Part shown: in pieces, positions 23,362 to 32,139 of the stretch
Position numbering within the stretch: position 1 is the stretch's first letter
Layout of the letters: each line of letters opens with the position of its first letter
Origin: Prevotella sp. tc2-28
GTDB lineage: Bacteria; Bacteroidota; Bacteroidia; Bacteroidales; Bacteroidaceae
Assembly: GCF_900107705.1 (NCBI RefSeq)
Contig: NZ_FNRE01000002.1
Location: 248,001 to 312,000 of the forward strand
Length of the DNA stretch: 64,000 nucleotides
Direction of reading: 5' to 3'
Notes under the pieces: generated by a model
The model's input: only the letters and a program-made list of their open reading frames with translations
Told to the model about the DNA's origin: nothing
The model's database searches: none
Made by a program: the position numbers and the translations under genes

Positions 23362-24636
23362 TCATTTCACTTTAAAATCAACATTATTTCCCTTTAATAA
23401 TATTTTTACAACATATTTAACAGGAATCAAAGAATACTTGCTATTATTATAAAATTTGTATATTATGGGAATAAGTAACCATTGGACAAAACTATTAGAT
23501 GTGTCTCCCAATAAGGCGGCAATAGTAACAGAATAAAAAGAAAGAATAATATAAACACGAATTCTGCCCTTTATTAAGAATGTTTTATACCATAATAAAA
23601 ACCAGAAAACTATAAATAAAAGAAAAGCAATTATGCCATAATCTCCTAGCATAAGCAAAAAAAGACTTAAGTATCCTGTTTCTCGTGTATCTTTTCCATA
23701 TCCAGGGCCATTACCCAAAAAAGGAGATTTCAATCCATCGGCAATTGCCTTTGCCCATGCATCGCTTCTATCAGAATCGGAAGCGGTCTCACCGCTCAAC
23801 GTTATTTTTTCTACAAAGGCTAATTGTTCCAAATAATAAGATACCGATTCAGAATAATAAATGACCAATAATAAAAGAAAGAAAAATATGACGCCTAAAA
23901 TTGTAAACATCTTCATTTTGGGCTGAGTCATATAGAGGTAGAATAACGCCCCCGTAATCATAGTAAATATTCCCGCACTTGAAAATAATTCAAAAATACA
24001 GAATATATATAATATTATAAGATAGTATTTCTTAATCCCTTTAAAATAATACAAACAAAAAGGAAAAAGACAATTGATATACAATGCTGTCTCAGCAGGT
24101 TCTACACACGGGCTACATGGGGAAGACCAAATTGCCCTGTCAAAATAAGAAGCATTACCAGGAAATCCATATACAAACCAATCATGTATACGGATATTAA
24201 AAAAATTTGCTAGTACTCCATCTAAGACTGAGATTAGAATAACAAGCACACCACCATAAGCACACCACTTTATTATTAAATCTGTTTTGATATATGAATA
24301 TATTACTGCATTATAATAAAAATAGAATACAACTATAACAACTAACATACCCAAGAAATTAGATAATAACTTGGGATGAGGATTAAATATTATATTAAAA
24401 ATAAACGATAATGATATTATCACTACTAACATTATCATTATAACATTTTCTACAAAAGAATCCTTTGGAAGCGAAAGTTTAGGTAAAGACAAATACAAGA
24501 TTGCATTAACTCCACACAGAAGTAGAATTAAAAAAATATTCCATCTTAGATACGGTGTCAAAGCGAACCAAACCGTAAATGATGAAAATAGGAAAATTGC
24601 CTTTGCAATATTATTTATTATTACTTTCGCCTTCAT
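23362..24636 (-). CDS. O-antigen polymerase/ligase-like membrane protein (Wzy candidate)
   Basis: The 424-residue protein has about ten to twelve hydrophobic segments and a large hydrophilic loop (about 155-185 with NASYFDRAIWSSPCSPCVEPAE and 265-315 with GETASDSDRSDAWAKAIADG and GNGPGYGKDTRE). This layout is typical of Wzy polymerases and WaaL-type ligases. In a Wzx/Wzy/Wzz locus, Wzy is the best reading. Its start overlaps the end of the upstream glycosyltransferase gene by 26 bp. The sequence is AT-rich compared with flanking housekeeping genes. Confidence 0.8.
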   Translation of the reverse strand: MKAKVIINNIAKAIFLFSSFTVWFALTPYLRWNIFLILLLCGVNAILYLSLPKLSLPKDSFVENVIMIMLVVIISLSFIFNIIFNPHPKLLSNFLGMLVVIVVFYFYYNAVIYSYIKTDLIIKWCAYGGVLVILISVLDGVLANFFNIRIHDWFVYGFPGNASYFDRAIWSSPCSPCVEPAETALYINCLFPFCLYYFKGIKKYYLIILYIFCIFELFSSAGIFTMITGALFYLYMTQPKMKMFTILGVIFFFLLLLVIYYSESVSYYLEQLAFVEKITLSGETASDSDRSDAWAKAIADGLKSPFLGNGPGYGKDTRETGYLSLFLLMLGDYGIIAFLLFIVFWFLLWYKTFLIKGRIRVYIILSFYSVTIAALLGDTSNSFVQWLLIPIIYKFYNNSKYSLIPVKYVVKILLKGNNVDFKVK

Positions 24637-25732
24637 TTACAACATATTTATATAATCTACCAAGATCTGAGATCATTTTATCTTCTGAATATAATCTTGC
24701 TTGTTTTAGTCCCATTAATACTTTTTCTTTATAAATATCTTTATTAAATATCAATTTGTAAATTGATTCTATTAGGCCATCAATATCACCTACTTCAAAT
24801 TTTTCTGACGCAAATCCAACCACATCTGCAAGACCAGGAACATTTGATATGACAACAGGAATTCCGCATGCCATAGCTTCAATACATGAAAGTCCAAACC
24901 CCTCAAAAAATGAAGATAGGACAAACACGTCCGACGACTTGATATAATCATAAACATTAGATTTATAACCACAGAAAAACACTCTTTTAGATAAATTTTG
25001 TTCAGACACCATTTCTCGTAATTCTTCTTCACGTTCTCCTTCTCCTAATAATGCCAATTTAAACTTATTTGGCATTCGTGCCAAAGCATTTAACAATGTC
25101 AAATGGTCTTTTTGTTTATTGAATCGTGCCACCATTATAATTAGTATATCATCCTTAGATAGGTTCTTATTAATAACCTTTCTCATTACAGGCCTTGCTT
25201 GCTTGCACCTGTCTAAATCAATACCATTTTGAATAGTACAAATTTTATCAGATGAAAGATGATAAACCGATGTCAACATTTGAGAAACGGCCTCACTTAT
25301 ACAAATTATTTTTTTATATGGTTTATACACAAATCTATCAATTAGTCGAAACATTGGCTTCTCCAAACGACCATTAGAAGTGTTATGCTCATGAAATATT
25401 ATCGGACATTTTATACAATGGAATCTTTTTAATAAAGATATATAATACATACCAGGGAACAAGTGCACATGAATGATATCATAATTATGTTTTCTGAAAA
25501 AAATAATTAATTTAGGCACTACAAATAAAAGATTATAAATAGAAACATCTGCAAGTTTGTGAACAACATAGCCATCGGCAATTAAACCTTTGGAATATAC
25601 ATCTGCTTTATTCGAAAAGATCAAAGTCTCTAATTCATAATCATCATTATTCATCTTTCTCATCAAGTCGGTTACAAGTCTTTCTGCCCCCCCACTAGAC
25701 AAAGAATTTATTACATGAAGAATCTTCATCAT
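24611..25732 (-). CDS. Glycosyltransferase (GT4-like)
   Basis: This 373-residue GT-B protein begins MKILHVINSLSSGGAERLVTDL, the classic GGAER motif, and contains ICISEAVSQML and a donor-binding segment FFEGFGLSCIEAMACGIPVV. It probably adds one sugar of the polysaccharide repeat unit. The start codon chosen includes one extra methionine (MMKIL); the second ATG is equally likely. It overlaps both neighbours (26 bp and 4 bp), in keeping with a tightly packed operon. Confidence 0.92.
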   Translation of the reverse strand: MMKILHVINSLSSGGAERLVTDLMRKMNNDDYELETLIFSNKADVYSKGLIADGYVVHKLADVSIYNLLFVVPKLIIFFRKHNYDIIHVHLFPGMYYISLLKRFHCIKCPIIFHEHNTSNGRLEKPMFRLIDRFVYKPYKKIICISEAVSQMLTSVYHLSSDKICTIQNGIDLDRCKQARPVMRKVINKNLSKDDILIIMVARFNKQKDHLTLLNALARMPNKFKLALLGEGEREEELREMVSEQNLSKRVFFCGYKSNVYDYIKSSDVFVLSSFFEGFGLSCIEAMACGIPVVISNVPGLADVVGFASEKFEVGDIDGLIESIYKLIFNKDIYKEKVLMGLKQARLYSEDKMISDLGRLYKYVVNEGESNNK

Positions 25733-26517
25733 ATTTTCTTTTTTATAAACTTTTGATAATTTATATTACGTTTGACCAAAAAATTAATGATGCGATGTTT
25801 AATTTCAAAAGCGATGTATGACAGAGAGTATACATAAAAAGAAAATCCATTTTTCTTTTGGATTATTCTTTTTTCTTTTAAACCTTCTTTATATCTTAAT
25901 TCAGAAATGCCACCCAAACGCATATTGGCCATTATCTTCTCTACCTTATAAAACTCAAATCCTGATAAATATGCTCTTAAGGTGAAATCATAATCGGCTG
26001 ATAGTTTGTATTGTAAATCAAATGCCCCTATTCTATCATATACTGATTTTTTTACCATAAAGGTTGGATGATTTAAACACATATAATATCGCAATCGTTT
26101 GATGTTTTTGCCTGCCATTAAATATGAATACCCATCATGTCTTATCCTTCTCACTAGACCATGTACAATGGATATGCTCTTCCTTTGTTCAAATTCTCTG
26201 TTTGCATATTCTATAGCTTTTGGTTCATACCAATCATCACTATTAATTATACCGATAACATCACCACTAGCCATTCCAATACCCTTATTCATAGCATCAT
26301 AAAGGCCTTTATCAGACTCAGAGAAAACTCTTAAAGGTATTTTTTTATTTTCAAAAATATGCTTAAATTCTTCTATAATGTCAAGTGTTCCGTCTGTTGA
26401 TTTTCCATCTATAATTATGTATTCAAAAGGTGACATTGTTTGATTTAATACAGAAAGGATAGTATCCCTAATAGTGTGACTGCTGTTAAAACAAACTGTA
26501 ATAATACTAAATCTCAT
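25729..26517 (-). CDS. Glycosyltransferase family 2 protein
   Basis: The 262-residue GT-A enzyme begins MRFSIITVCFNSSHTIRDTI and carries YIIIDGKSTDGTLDII and the metal-binding INSDDWYEP (DxD-like) at about residue 92. The later LNHPTFMVKKSVYDRIGAFD is common in this family. It is the first gene to the left of the decayed transposase region and so is separated by about 120 bp of AT-rich noncoding DNA from that scar. Confidence 0.92.
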   Translation of the reverse strand: MRFSIITVCFNSSHTIRDTILSVLNQTMSPFEYIIIDGKSTDGTLDIIEEFKHIFENKKIPLRVFSESDKGLYDAMNKGIGMASGDVIGIINSDDWYEPKAIEYANREFEQRKSISIVHGLVRRIRHDGYSYLMAGKNIKRLRYYMCLNHPTFMVKKSVYDRIGAFDLQYKLSADYDFTLRAYLSGFEFYKVEKIMANMRLGGISELRYKEGLKEKRIIQKKNGFSFYVYSLSYIAFEIKHRIINFLVKRNINYQKFIKKKI

Positions 26518-26623
26518 TTTTATTCAGCAAATTTTAAAGTATGGTTAATAATTAATATTATCGGCATGAAATTTTGACAATACTTTATCAAAATCCAAAG
26601 GAAGGTATGCTTTAAGGAACACC

Positions 26624-26641
26624 GGGACAGGTTCCTGTTTC
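26624..26641. repeat. Left inverted repeat of the RAYT scar
   Basis: GGGACAGGTTCCTGTTTC here is the inverted partner, with one mismatch, of 27545-27562. Each copy is itself nearly palindromic around GGTACC. Such ends normally border REP-associated transposase genes. Confidence 0.75.
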
Positions 26642-26642
26642 A

Positions 26643-27507
26643 TCACATGCGATAAATCATGGTTTTTCCTATTCCGGTCAATCTTTCCAATTGGCGCAGC
26701 GAGGCTCTCCTACCCTTCAGCTCTACTAACACAGACCTTTTTATTTCAGCCGGCAATTGCTGAAAAGCGTTGCTATTTGTTGCGCCAGTCTTTTCTTTAA
26801 TCAGCATCATTACCTGATCGTCCTAAGGACATCGTTTCGAAGCTTCTTCTATATCAAGGCAAGCAATATCATCAGACAGGGGTTCATTCACGAGTTCATT
26901 CAACTCACCAAATGGTATTCGGTTCAAAACAGTGAGAGTATCGCACAATGGAATCAGCGTACTATTCTTATCAATGTATTCGCCCCAACTGCTAAACTCA
27001 TAATCCTTTACCTCATCCACCATCCCTGCCTTCACAGGATTCTAGTGTATATACCTCAGAAGAGTTACGAAATAGGACATATCGTTCACTGGCTCACTCT
27101 TATACCGCTCGCGGAACAAATGACCGTCTCTCGAATACATGTGATTATAATAGTAAACATAGGAGGAAGCGATCCTTTTTATTGCCAATCCAATCTTATC
27201 ATCACGTTCACGAATGAGCAGATGGATATGATTCGACATCAGACAATAAGCATATAGAATATAGTATCTTCCAGAGGGAGTACCATCGGGCTCATACGAC
27301 TGAGCCATCATTTCCAAGGTATTGAGAAACTGGTAATAGTCCTCCTGTTCCTCGAAAATGTTGACTTCGTCTTCCTCCTTCTTGCAAGGCATAGCTCAAA
27401 CACGTTTGGCTCTGCGCCTGCTGCGTGCGTCGGTTCTGATGATTTATACCACGCATCATCACGTGATATATACCAGTTCCTGATGATTCTCTTGCCTGCC
27501 GTGGCAT
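26643..27507 (-). pseudogene. REP-associated tyrosine transposase (RAYT, IS200-like), decayed
   Basis: Pieces of one Y1-type transposase can be joined across lesions. The N-terminus MPRQARESSGTGIYHVMMRGIN starts at 27507, then a frameshift occurs near 27390. The middle part contains the metal/HUH motif as SNHIHLLIRE and FRERYKSEPV. A TAG at 27036-27038 interrupts YIH-NPVKAGMV, and another TAG is at 26823-26825. The same frame then continues for 60 codons with a C-terminal helix-turn-helix-like QLERLTGIGKTMIYR and stops at 26643. It is clearly inactive. It splits the polysaccharide operon between glycosyltransferase and acyltransferase genes. Confidence 0.88.
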
Positions 27508-27544
27508 AACTTAACTATTGATTATCGCTAACTCTTGTTTTCGT

Positions 27545-27562
27545 GAAACAGGTACCTGTCCC
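27545..27562. repeat. Right inverted repeat of the RAYT scar
   Basis: GAAACAGGTACCTGTCCC is the mate of 26624-26641. It is followed by CCCC and lies 38 bp outside the transposase start. Confidence 0.75.
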
Positions 27563-27651
27563 CCCGTTCCTCTGGTGTTAAAGAACTCTATTGTCCCCTC
27601 TTTCCAAGGCTATTTGATTAAAAACTATCTCGTTCCAATTATAATGGAACA

Positions 27652-28317
27652 TTATTCTTTCCAATTTATTCCCTTTTTCACTATTCTAGACGGACATCCA
27701 CCGATAATAATATTAGTTTCATTATATTGCCCAACAACGACCGTACCAGCCGCAACAATGCTATCATTATTAATTCTAGTATTCTTCATAATTGTAGTGC
27801 GGCATCCTATCCATACATGATTACCCACTATTATAGGTTTTCTGTTATCTATAATCGTATTATCACTGAGGTCTTGGACATAATGGAAATCTGTATCCAT
27901 GAAAAGAGTATCCCAACTAACTAACACCCTATATCCAAAACAGATTTCCTTAAAACATATTAGTGACATGGCTGAAGTACATCTAAAAAAATCTCCAAAC
28001 TTTACCTGTCCCTCTGGGCCAACCACTATTCTAGAGCCATGTCCTATGAAACAATGCCCGAGAAAAGATACTTTTCCTTTTACATCCCAGATTGAGCGCT
28101 CATGAGCTTTATCAAAAATTCCGACATCACCAAACCCAATTCTAACACAGCCAAACCCTACCTCCTTCAGCTCAATATCACCTATGCTCTTAATCATGAC
28201 ATTATATCTTATCAAAATAGGAAGATGCAAAGCATTTCTAAAAGAAAGACATCTAAAACAGAAGAATATACTTTTGGGGATTGACAAACTGTACTCTAGT
28301 ATTTTATTCATTATCAT
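27652..28317 (-). CDS. Hexapeptide-repeat acyltransferase
   Basis: This 221-residue protein has left-handed beta-helix signatures: GKVSFLGHCFIGHGSRIVV, then the acetyltransferase pattern IIVGNHVWIGCRTTIMKNTRI, SIVAAGTVVVG and IIIGGCPSRIVKKG. It is probably an O-acetyltransferase that decorates the polysaccharide; the acceptor is unknown. Two starts are possible, three residues apart (MIMNK). The upstream 15 codons are a remnant of a different acyltransferase end that overlaps this start. Confidence 0.85.
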   Translation of the reverse strand: MIMNKILEYSLSIPKSIFFCFRCLSFRNALHLPILIRYNVMIKSIGDIELKEVGFGCVRIGFGDVGIFDKAHERSIWDVKGKVSFLGHCFIGHGSRIVVGPEGQVKFGDFFRCTSAMSLICFKEICFGYRVLVSWDTLFMDTDFHYVQDLSDNTIIDNRKPIIVGNHVWIGCRTTIMKNTRINNDSIVAAGTVVVGQYNETNIIIGGCPSRIVKKGINWKE

Positions 28318-28351
28318 TTCTAATTATTCTAGATGGATTCCCACCTGCTAT
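28304..28351 (-). pseudogene. Remnant of an acyltransferase C-terminus
   Basis: Fifteen codons and a stop read IAGGNPSRIIRNDNE, matching the IAGGNPCRVIR endings of the acyltransferases at 28700 and 38084. Nothing upstream continues the gene in frame, so only the tail of a lost or replaced acyltransferase is left. It overlaps the start of the next gene. Confidence 0.6.
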
Positions 28352-28699
28352 TTGAGGCAAACCGCAACTCGTCCATATAGGCGATAATCATCTCACCAAT
28401 GGCATTGGGATTCAACCTATACTTTAAATTGTAATCTTGTCTATTATCTTTCAGAAGAAAGAGAGTAACCACGAGCGGACGTCTAGGTTTATAACATCGT
28501 TTTAGAGTTGTTTTTCTTCTACGACGATGCAACAAATCAAGCACTTGACGACGAGCGAAAAAATTAAATTAAAGAACCATTAAGTCTTAACCATGAATTG
28601 CGAACCATATGTTAAGGGTATATTCTCCATTTTCGTTGCACAATACGTCCGTTCGCTTGAGTCCGCTCTCATTCAAAAGAAAGAAAAGCTTACATGAGA
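28352..28699. other. Noncoding 348-bp spacer within the polysaccharide operon
   Basis: I see no convincing gene here. An open frame exists at 28329-28544 on the minus strand, but it has no recognisable domain and merges into the acyltransferase remnant. Positions 28638-28692 carry a CACAATACGTCC...CGCT-type segment related to 29553-29615 and 38936-38965, which lie beside other acyltransferase genes. Confidence 0.6.
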
Positions 28700-29524
28700 C
28701 TAACAGCCAGAAGTACTATCGATATTTCTTATTACCCGACATGGATTACCTCCTGCAATACAATCTGCAGGAATATCTTTTGTAACAATGCTACCTGCGG
28801 CAATAATACTACGAGCACCGATATGAACACCTTTCAATATCTGACACCTTGCACCAATCCACACATCATCACCTATTTCTATTGGGGACGTACCAATAGT
28901 CTTGTAATAGGACTCTTCACCAACTTCTTTCACGTAGGTCCTACGCCGCTGCTCATAATCTATCGGATGCGCATCATTATCCATAATCAAACAGTCGCCA
29001 CCTATATTCACATCGTTACCAATGGTAATGCGCTCCTTTGCCCAAAGATAGGAAGATGATATACCAACTCTATTGCCAATCTCTATTCTTGCTTTAGGGG
29101 TCATTAGAAACATTGCTCCACGAATATTACGACTAATCGGGTTAATACAGCCGCCAGAACTAAATTTAAAATCGTCACCGATTATAATTTTTCCTTTCCC
29201 TAGAATATATATTTTATTAGATACCCGAAGGTGCTTGCCGTAATCAATACCTAGCAGCCAGAAAAAGATCCGATTCCATATTATATACCAATAGAATTTA
29301 TACTTCGGCCTAAGACGAAAGAGTTTGCGAGTAATGAGATGCATTTTCAAATAAGAGATATGACTATGAACTCCATCCAGTTCATAACGTAAATCATGAA
29401 TTCTTTCTACGACTTTTTGCAGGTATCCATAATCAGGTAATTTGAATATCCACAATTGTACCACTAAATAACCAACAACATAGATTTCTTTCTTATAACA
29501 ATCCTCATCGTTTCTTTGGTACAC
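28700..29524 (-). CDS. Hexapeptide-repeat acyltransferase (copy with shared 5' segment)
   Basis: The C-terminal two thirds is a WcaF/NodL-type left-handed beta-helix with ITIGNDVNIGGDCLIMDNDAHPIDY, IEIGDDVWIGARCQILKGV and SIIAAGSIVTKDIPADCI. The first 60 codons (KKEIYVVGYLVVQ through HLITRKLFR) and upstream DNA, 29315-29573, are almost identical to those of the gene at 38084-38941, while the rest differs strongly. A 1-bp deletion relative to that copy puts its ATG out of frame, so this gene must start at the GTG at 29524 or further in. Expression may be impaired. Confidence 0.8.
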   Translation of the reverse strand: MYQRNDEDCYKKEIYVVGYLVVQLWIFKLPDYGYLQKVVERIHDLRYELDGVHSHISYLKMHLITRKLFRLRPKYKFYWYIIWNRIFFWLLGIDYGKHLRVSNKIYILGKGKIIIGDDFKFSSGGCINPISRNIRGAMFLMTPKARIEIGNRVGISSSYLWAKERITIGNDVNIGGDCLIMDNDAHPIDYEQRRRTYVKEVGEESYYKTIGTSPIEIGDDVWIGARCQILKGVHIGARSIIAAGSIVTKDIPADCIAGGNPCRVIRNIDSTSGC

Positions 29525-29640
29525 TTGACTCGTCGAAGAACGGTATCATTTTCAGTTCATACACAATACGTCCGCTCGAGTTTACTCGCTTTCTCTAAAA
29601 GAAAATTGACAGCTTACAATTAAAATGACAACTTACGCTA

Positions 29641-30732
29641 TTATTTCACATTATCTATAGCTTTCTTAGTAGCTTCTATATAAGCTTTCCCATACTTCAA
29701 ATCCGGTTCTAGATAATTTCCTTCACCCCATTCATTCCATGCCTTTAGGAACACTATATTTTCTTCATGCGGACGGTCAGAAATCATATTAAACATTTTT
29801 TTACATAACATCTCCCACCTTTCAGGAGTTGAATTATGCAATATAAATGCTTTGTTGGAACTTCTTGGAGAATGATCGAAATTAGGCAAAATACAAGGAA
29901 GCTGATTCTTCCTATTTGGATTAAAGTTATTAAGAATATATTTTACATAGTCTTGATAATCATAAACTTTATTAGGACAACCAGAAATGTCACGATACAA
30001 TCTTTTAAAAACATTCTTTGCTAAATTAACTGTATGCTTCATATGATTAAGATAATCTATCGTAACATAATCAAATCCGTTTTCGGAAATTTCATCAAAC
30101 TCTTCTGCATCATAGGTAAAACCGAAGAATTTGAAACCTTCCAAATCATTATCCCGAGCTAATTTCTGCCATGTTGACGCAAACAACCGAAATTGTTCTT
30201 TGCTTATACCAGTTGCAGAAAAGAATCCAAAAAGTAATTTCCCGTCTACTTTTATATACCTCTTATCCTTAAACGCAGGAAGCATTGCATAAAAATGATT
30301 AACATAGTCTTCTACTCCCGGGTATGTTTGCTCTATCAGGAGTTTGTCTGGCTTAGTTGAGTCCCATGTCTTCTGATACCAGCTGTGATTTGCCCAGCAG
30401 AGGCAGAAAGGGAAATCTGGTTTTCCACTTTCCACTACTTCGCGGAACACCCTATCTAATAATCTGCGACCTGCGAACCAATAATGCCAATAGCAAAATC
30501 CTTCGATGCCGGCTTCACGAGCCAACTGTGCCTGCTCTTCACGAACCTCTGGAACTCGTAAATCGTAATAACCTAAATCTGCAGGGACTCTGGGCTGATA
30601 ATGTCCTTTAAATAACGGCTTTGCATTACCCACATTAGTCCACTCTGTGAATCCCTTCTGCCACCACTCGTCATTCTCCTTCGTAGGATAAAACTGTGGT
30701 AAATAAAATGCAATTAATCTTGGTTTTGACAT
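29641..30732 (-). CDS. WbsX-like protein (glycoside hydrolase family 99-like domain)
   Basis: This 363-residue protein has the hallmark N-terminus IAFYLPQFYPTKENDEWWQKGFTEWTNV and the later FCLCWANHSW and FLKAWNEWGEGNYLEPD. These define the WbsX family found in polysaccharide loci, related to GH99 endo-mannosidases. The family is usually annotated as a glycosyltransferase or a glycan-modifying enzyme; the activity is not settled. It sits 9 bp after an acyltransferase gene. Confidence 0.9.
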   Translation of the reverse strand: MSKPRLIAFYLPQFYPTKENDEWWQKGFTEWTNVGNAKPLFKGHYQPRVPADLGYYDLRVPEVREEQAQLAREAGIEGFCYWHYWFAGRRLLDRVFREVVESGKPDFPFCLCWANHSWYQKTWDSTKPDKLLIEQTYPGVEDYVNHFYAMLPAFKDKRYIKVDGKLLFGFFSATGISKEQFRLFASTWQKLARDNDLEGFKFFGFTYDAEEFDEISENGFDYVTIDYLNHMKHTVNLAKNVFKRLYRDISGCPNKVYDYQDYVKYILNNFNPNRKNQLPCILPNFDHSPRSSNKAFILHNSTPERWEMLCKKMFNMISDRPHEENIVFLKAWNEWGEGNYLEPDLKYGKAYIEATKKAIDNVK

Positions 30733-30741
30733 AAATATATA

Positions 30742-31296
30742 TCATTTCAAATGACTTAGTTCTTCTTTTGATAATCTTTTTTCTATAGGGTAAAGCATCG
30801 ATTCATGCTGCAAAGCTTGTTCTAAGGTAAATCGATTCCTTAAAACTTTTGCTGGTACACCTCCAACAATTGTATAGGGGGGGACATTTTTAACAAGTAC
30901 AGCTCCAGCAGCCACGACGCATCCTCTGCCAATATTTACACCTTTAAGGATGGTAACATTAGCTCCTATCCATGATTCATCCCCAATAATAACATCTGCA
31001 TCATCTTCTGGCAATTTCTCGTGGTTATTAATCAATGGAATACCAATCTTTCTAATACTATGATCGCCATTAACTATCGTCACATTAGGTCCTAGGAGAA
31101 CATTATCACCGAATATAATCTTCTTATATATCGCATATAATACAGCTCTTGGACCAATGGACACATTGTTGCCTAATTCTATCATAGAGGAAGAATTGAT
31201 TATGCATTCTCGCCCAATTGAACAGTTTGCACCTTTACGAGCAAAATGATAATCTTCGTGCATCAAATAATAAACAAGCTTTCTTAATAAATTCAT
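30742..31296 (-). CDS. Hexapeptide-repeat acyltransferase
   Basis: The protein of about 184 residues carries repeats IELGNNVSIGPRAVLYAI, ADVIIGDESWIGANVTILKGVNIGRGCVVAAGAVLV and the end YTIVGGVPAKVLRNRF. I place the start at MNLLRKLVYYLM (31296). The open frame extends upstream to 31458, but that part is antisense-like overlap with the neighbouring acyltransferase. The ATG at 31311 is the other realistic start. It probably acetylates a sugar of the repeat unit. Confidence 0.87.
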   Translation of the reverse strand: MNLLRKLVYYLMHEDYHFARKGANCSIGRECIINSSSMIELGNNVSIGPRAVLYAIYKKIIFGDNVLLGPNVTIVNGDHSIRKIGIPLINNHEKLPEDDADVIIGDESWIGANVTILKGVNIGRGCVVAAGAVLVKNVPPYTIVGGVPAKVLRNRFTLEQALQHESMLYPIEKRLSKEELSHLK

Positions 31297-31321
31297 TCTA
31301 AAAAAATACATTAAAAATTTA

Positions 31322-32008
31322 TTATAATTGCTTAATAATCCTCGCAGGCATACCTGCAGCCATACTGTTGCTTGGGATGTCATGGGTAACAATAGATCCT
31401 GCACCGATGATAACATTGTCACCAATGGTAACACCACCGAAGATGGAGACTTTATCACCTATCCATACATTTCGACCAATCTTTATCTCGCCTTTTGACG
31501 TCAGATGACGGCGAGCAGGGGGCGTTTCAGCTTCTTCCAACGACAATCCGCCATGCGCATTGTCACCAATATAGACAAACCGACCTGTTAACAATCCGTC
31601 ACCGATTGTAATACGGTTGATTGCCGTAATATGGCAATATTCACCTATACTACAATCATTTCCAATGATAATTTCTGGTTCATAGCATTCGTCCTTGCCA
31701 TAACGTTCCCAACAGCCAAGCACACAATAAGGTTGGAAGCCTGTTCTATCTCCTATATGTATCCGCTTACTCCCTCCACCTTGCAGTCGCAAAGGGTAAC
31801 AGAAACAGGAATTCTCACCTACATCACCAATAAAATTCCTAATCCACATCGTATATAGGAGATTCCGACACCTACGTAATTTTTTGCTTAGTGCGTATGG
31901 ATATATCTTACTGACCATCCACATTAGGAACCCTAACATGCTTTTTATAACAGATTTCATTATTTTATTCACAACATCTGACATCACAGAGAATTTCACC
32001 AACTTCAA
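31322..32008 (-). CDS. Hexapeptide-repeat acyltransferase with N-terminal helix
   Basis: This 228-residue protein has a hydrophobic N-terminal stretch (about 20-38) and then beta-helix repeats (RIHIGDRTGFQPYCVLG, EIIIGNDCSIGEYCHI, EIKIGRNVWIGDKVSIFGGVTIGDNVIIGAGSIVTHDI). The conserved His and Asp within the VYIGDNAHGG segment resemble active O-acetyltransferases of the maltose/galactoside type. Its neighbour at 30742 is another acyltransferase, and the two are not close copies. Confidence 0.88.
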   Translation of the reverse strand: MKLVKFSVMSDVVNKIMKSVIKSMLGFLMWMVSKIYPYALSKKLRRCRNLLYTMWIRNFIGDVGENSCFCYPLRLQGGGSKRIHIGDRTGFQPYCVLGCWERYGKDECYEPEIIIGNDCSIGEYCHITAINRITIGDGLLTGRFVYIGDNAHGGLSLEEAETPPARRHLTSKGEIKIGRNVWIGDKVSIFGGVTIGDNVIIGAGSIVTHDIPSNSMAAGMPARIIKQL

Positions 32009-32139
32009 CGAGAAAATTTCGAATCCAGAGGGTATAGAGCATATTCCTCTTATTTCTTAGCCACTCGCTTAGACGGTATGTGTAGAGATGGCTCCAGATA
32101 ATCGAAAGTTCTGTTTCCAATCTTAAAAAACCAAAATTA

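Noticed and set aside
28360..28544. Small protein gene in the spacer between acyltransferases
   Set aside because: The open frame lacks a recognisable domain or signal and runs out of frame logic into the acyltransferase remnant. It was described as noncoding spacer.
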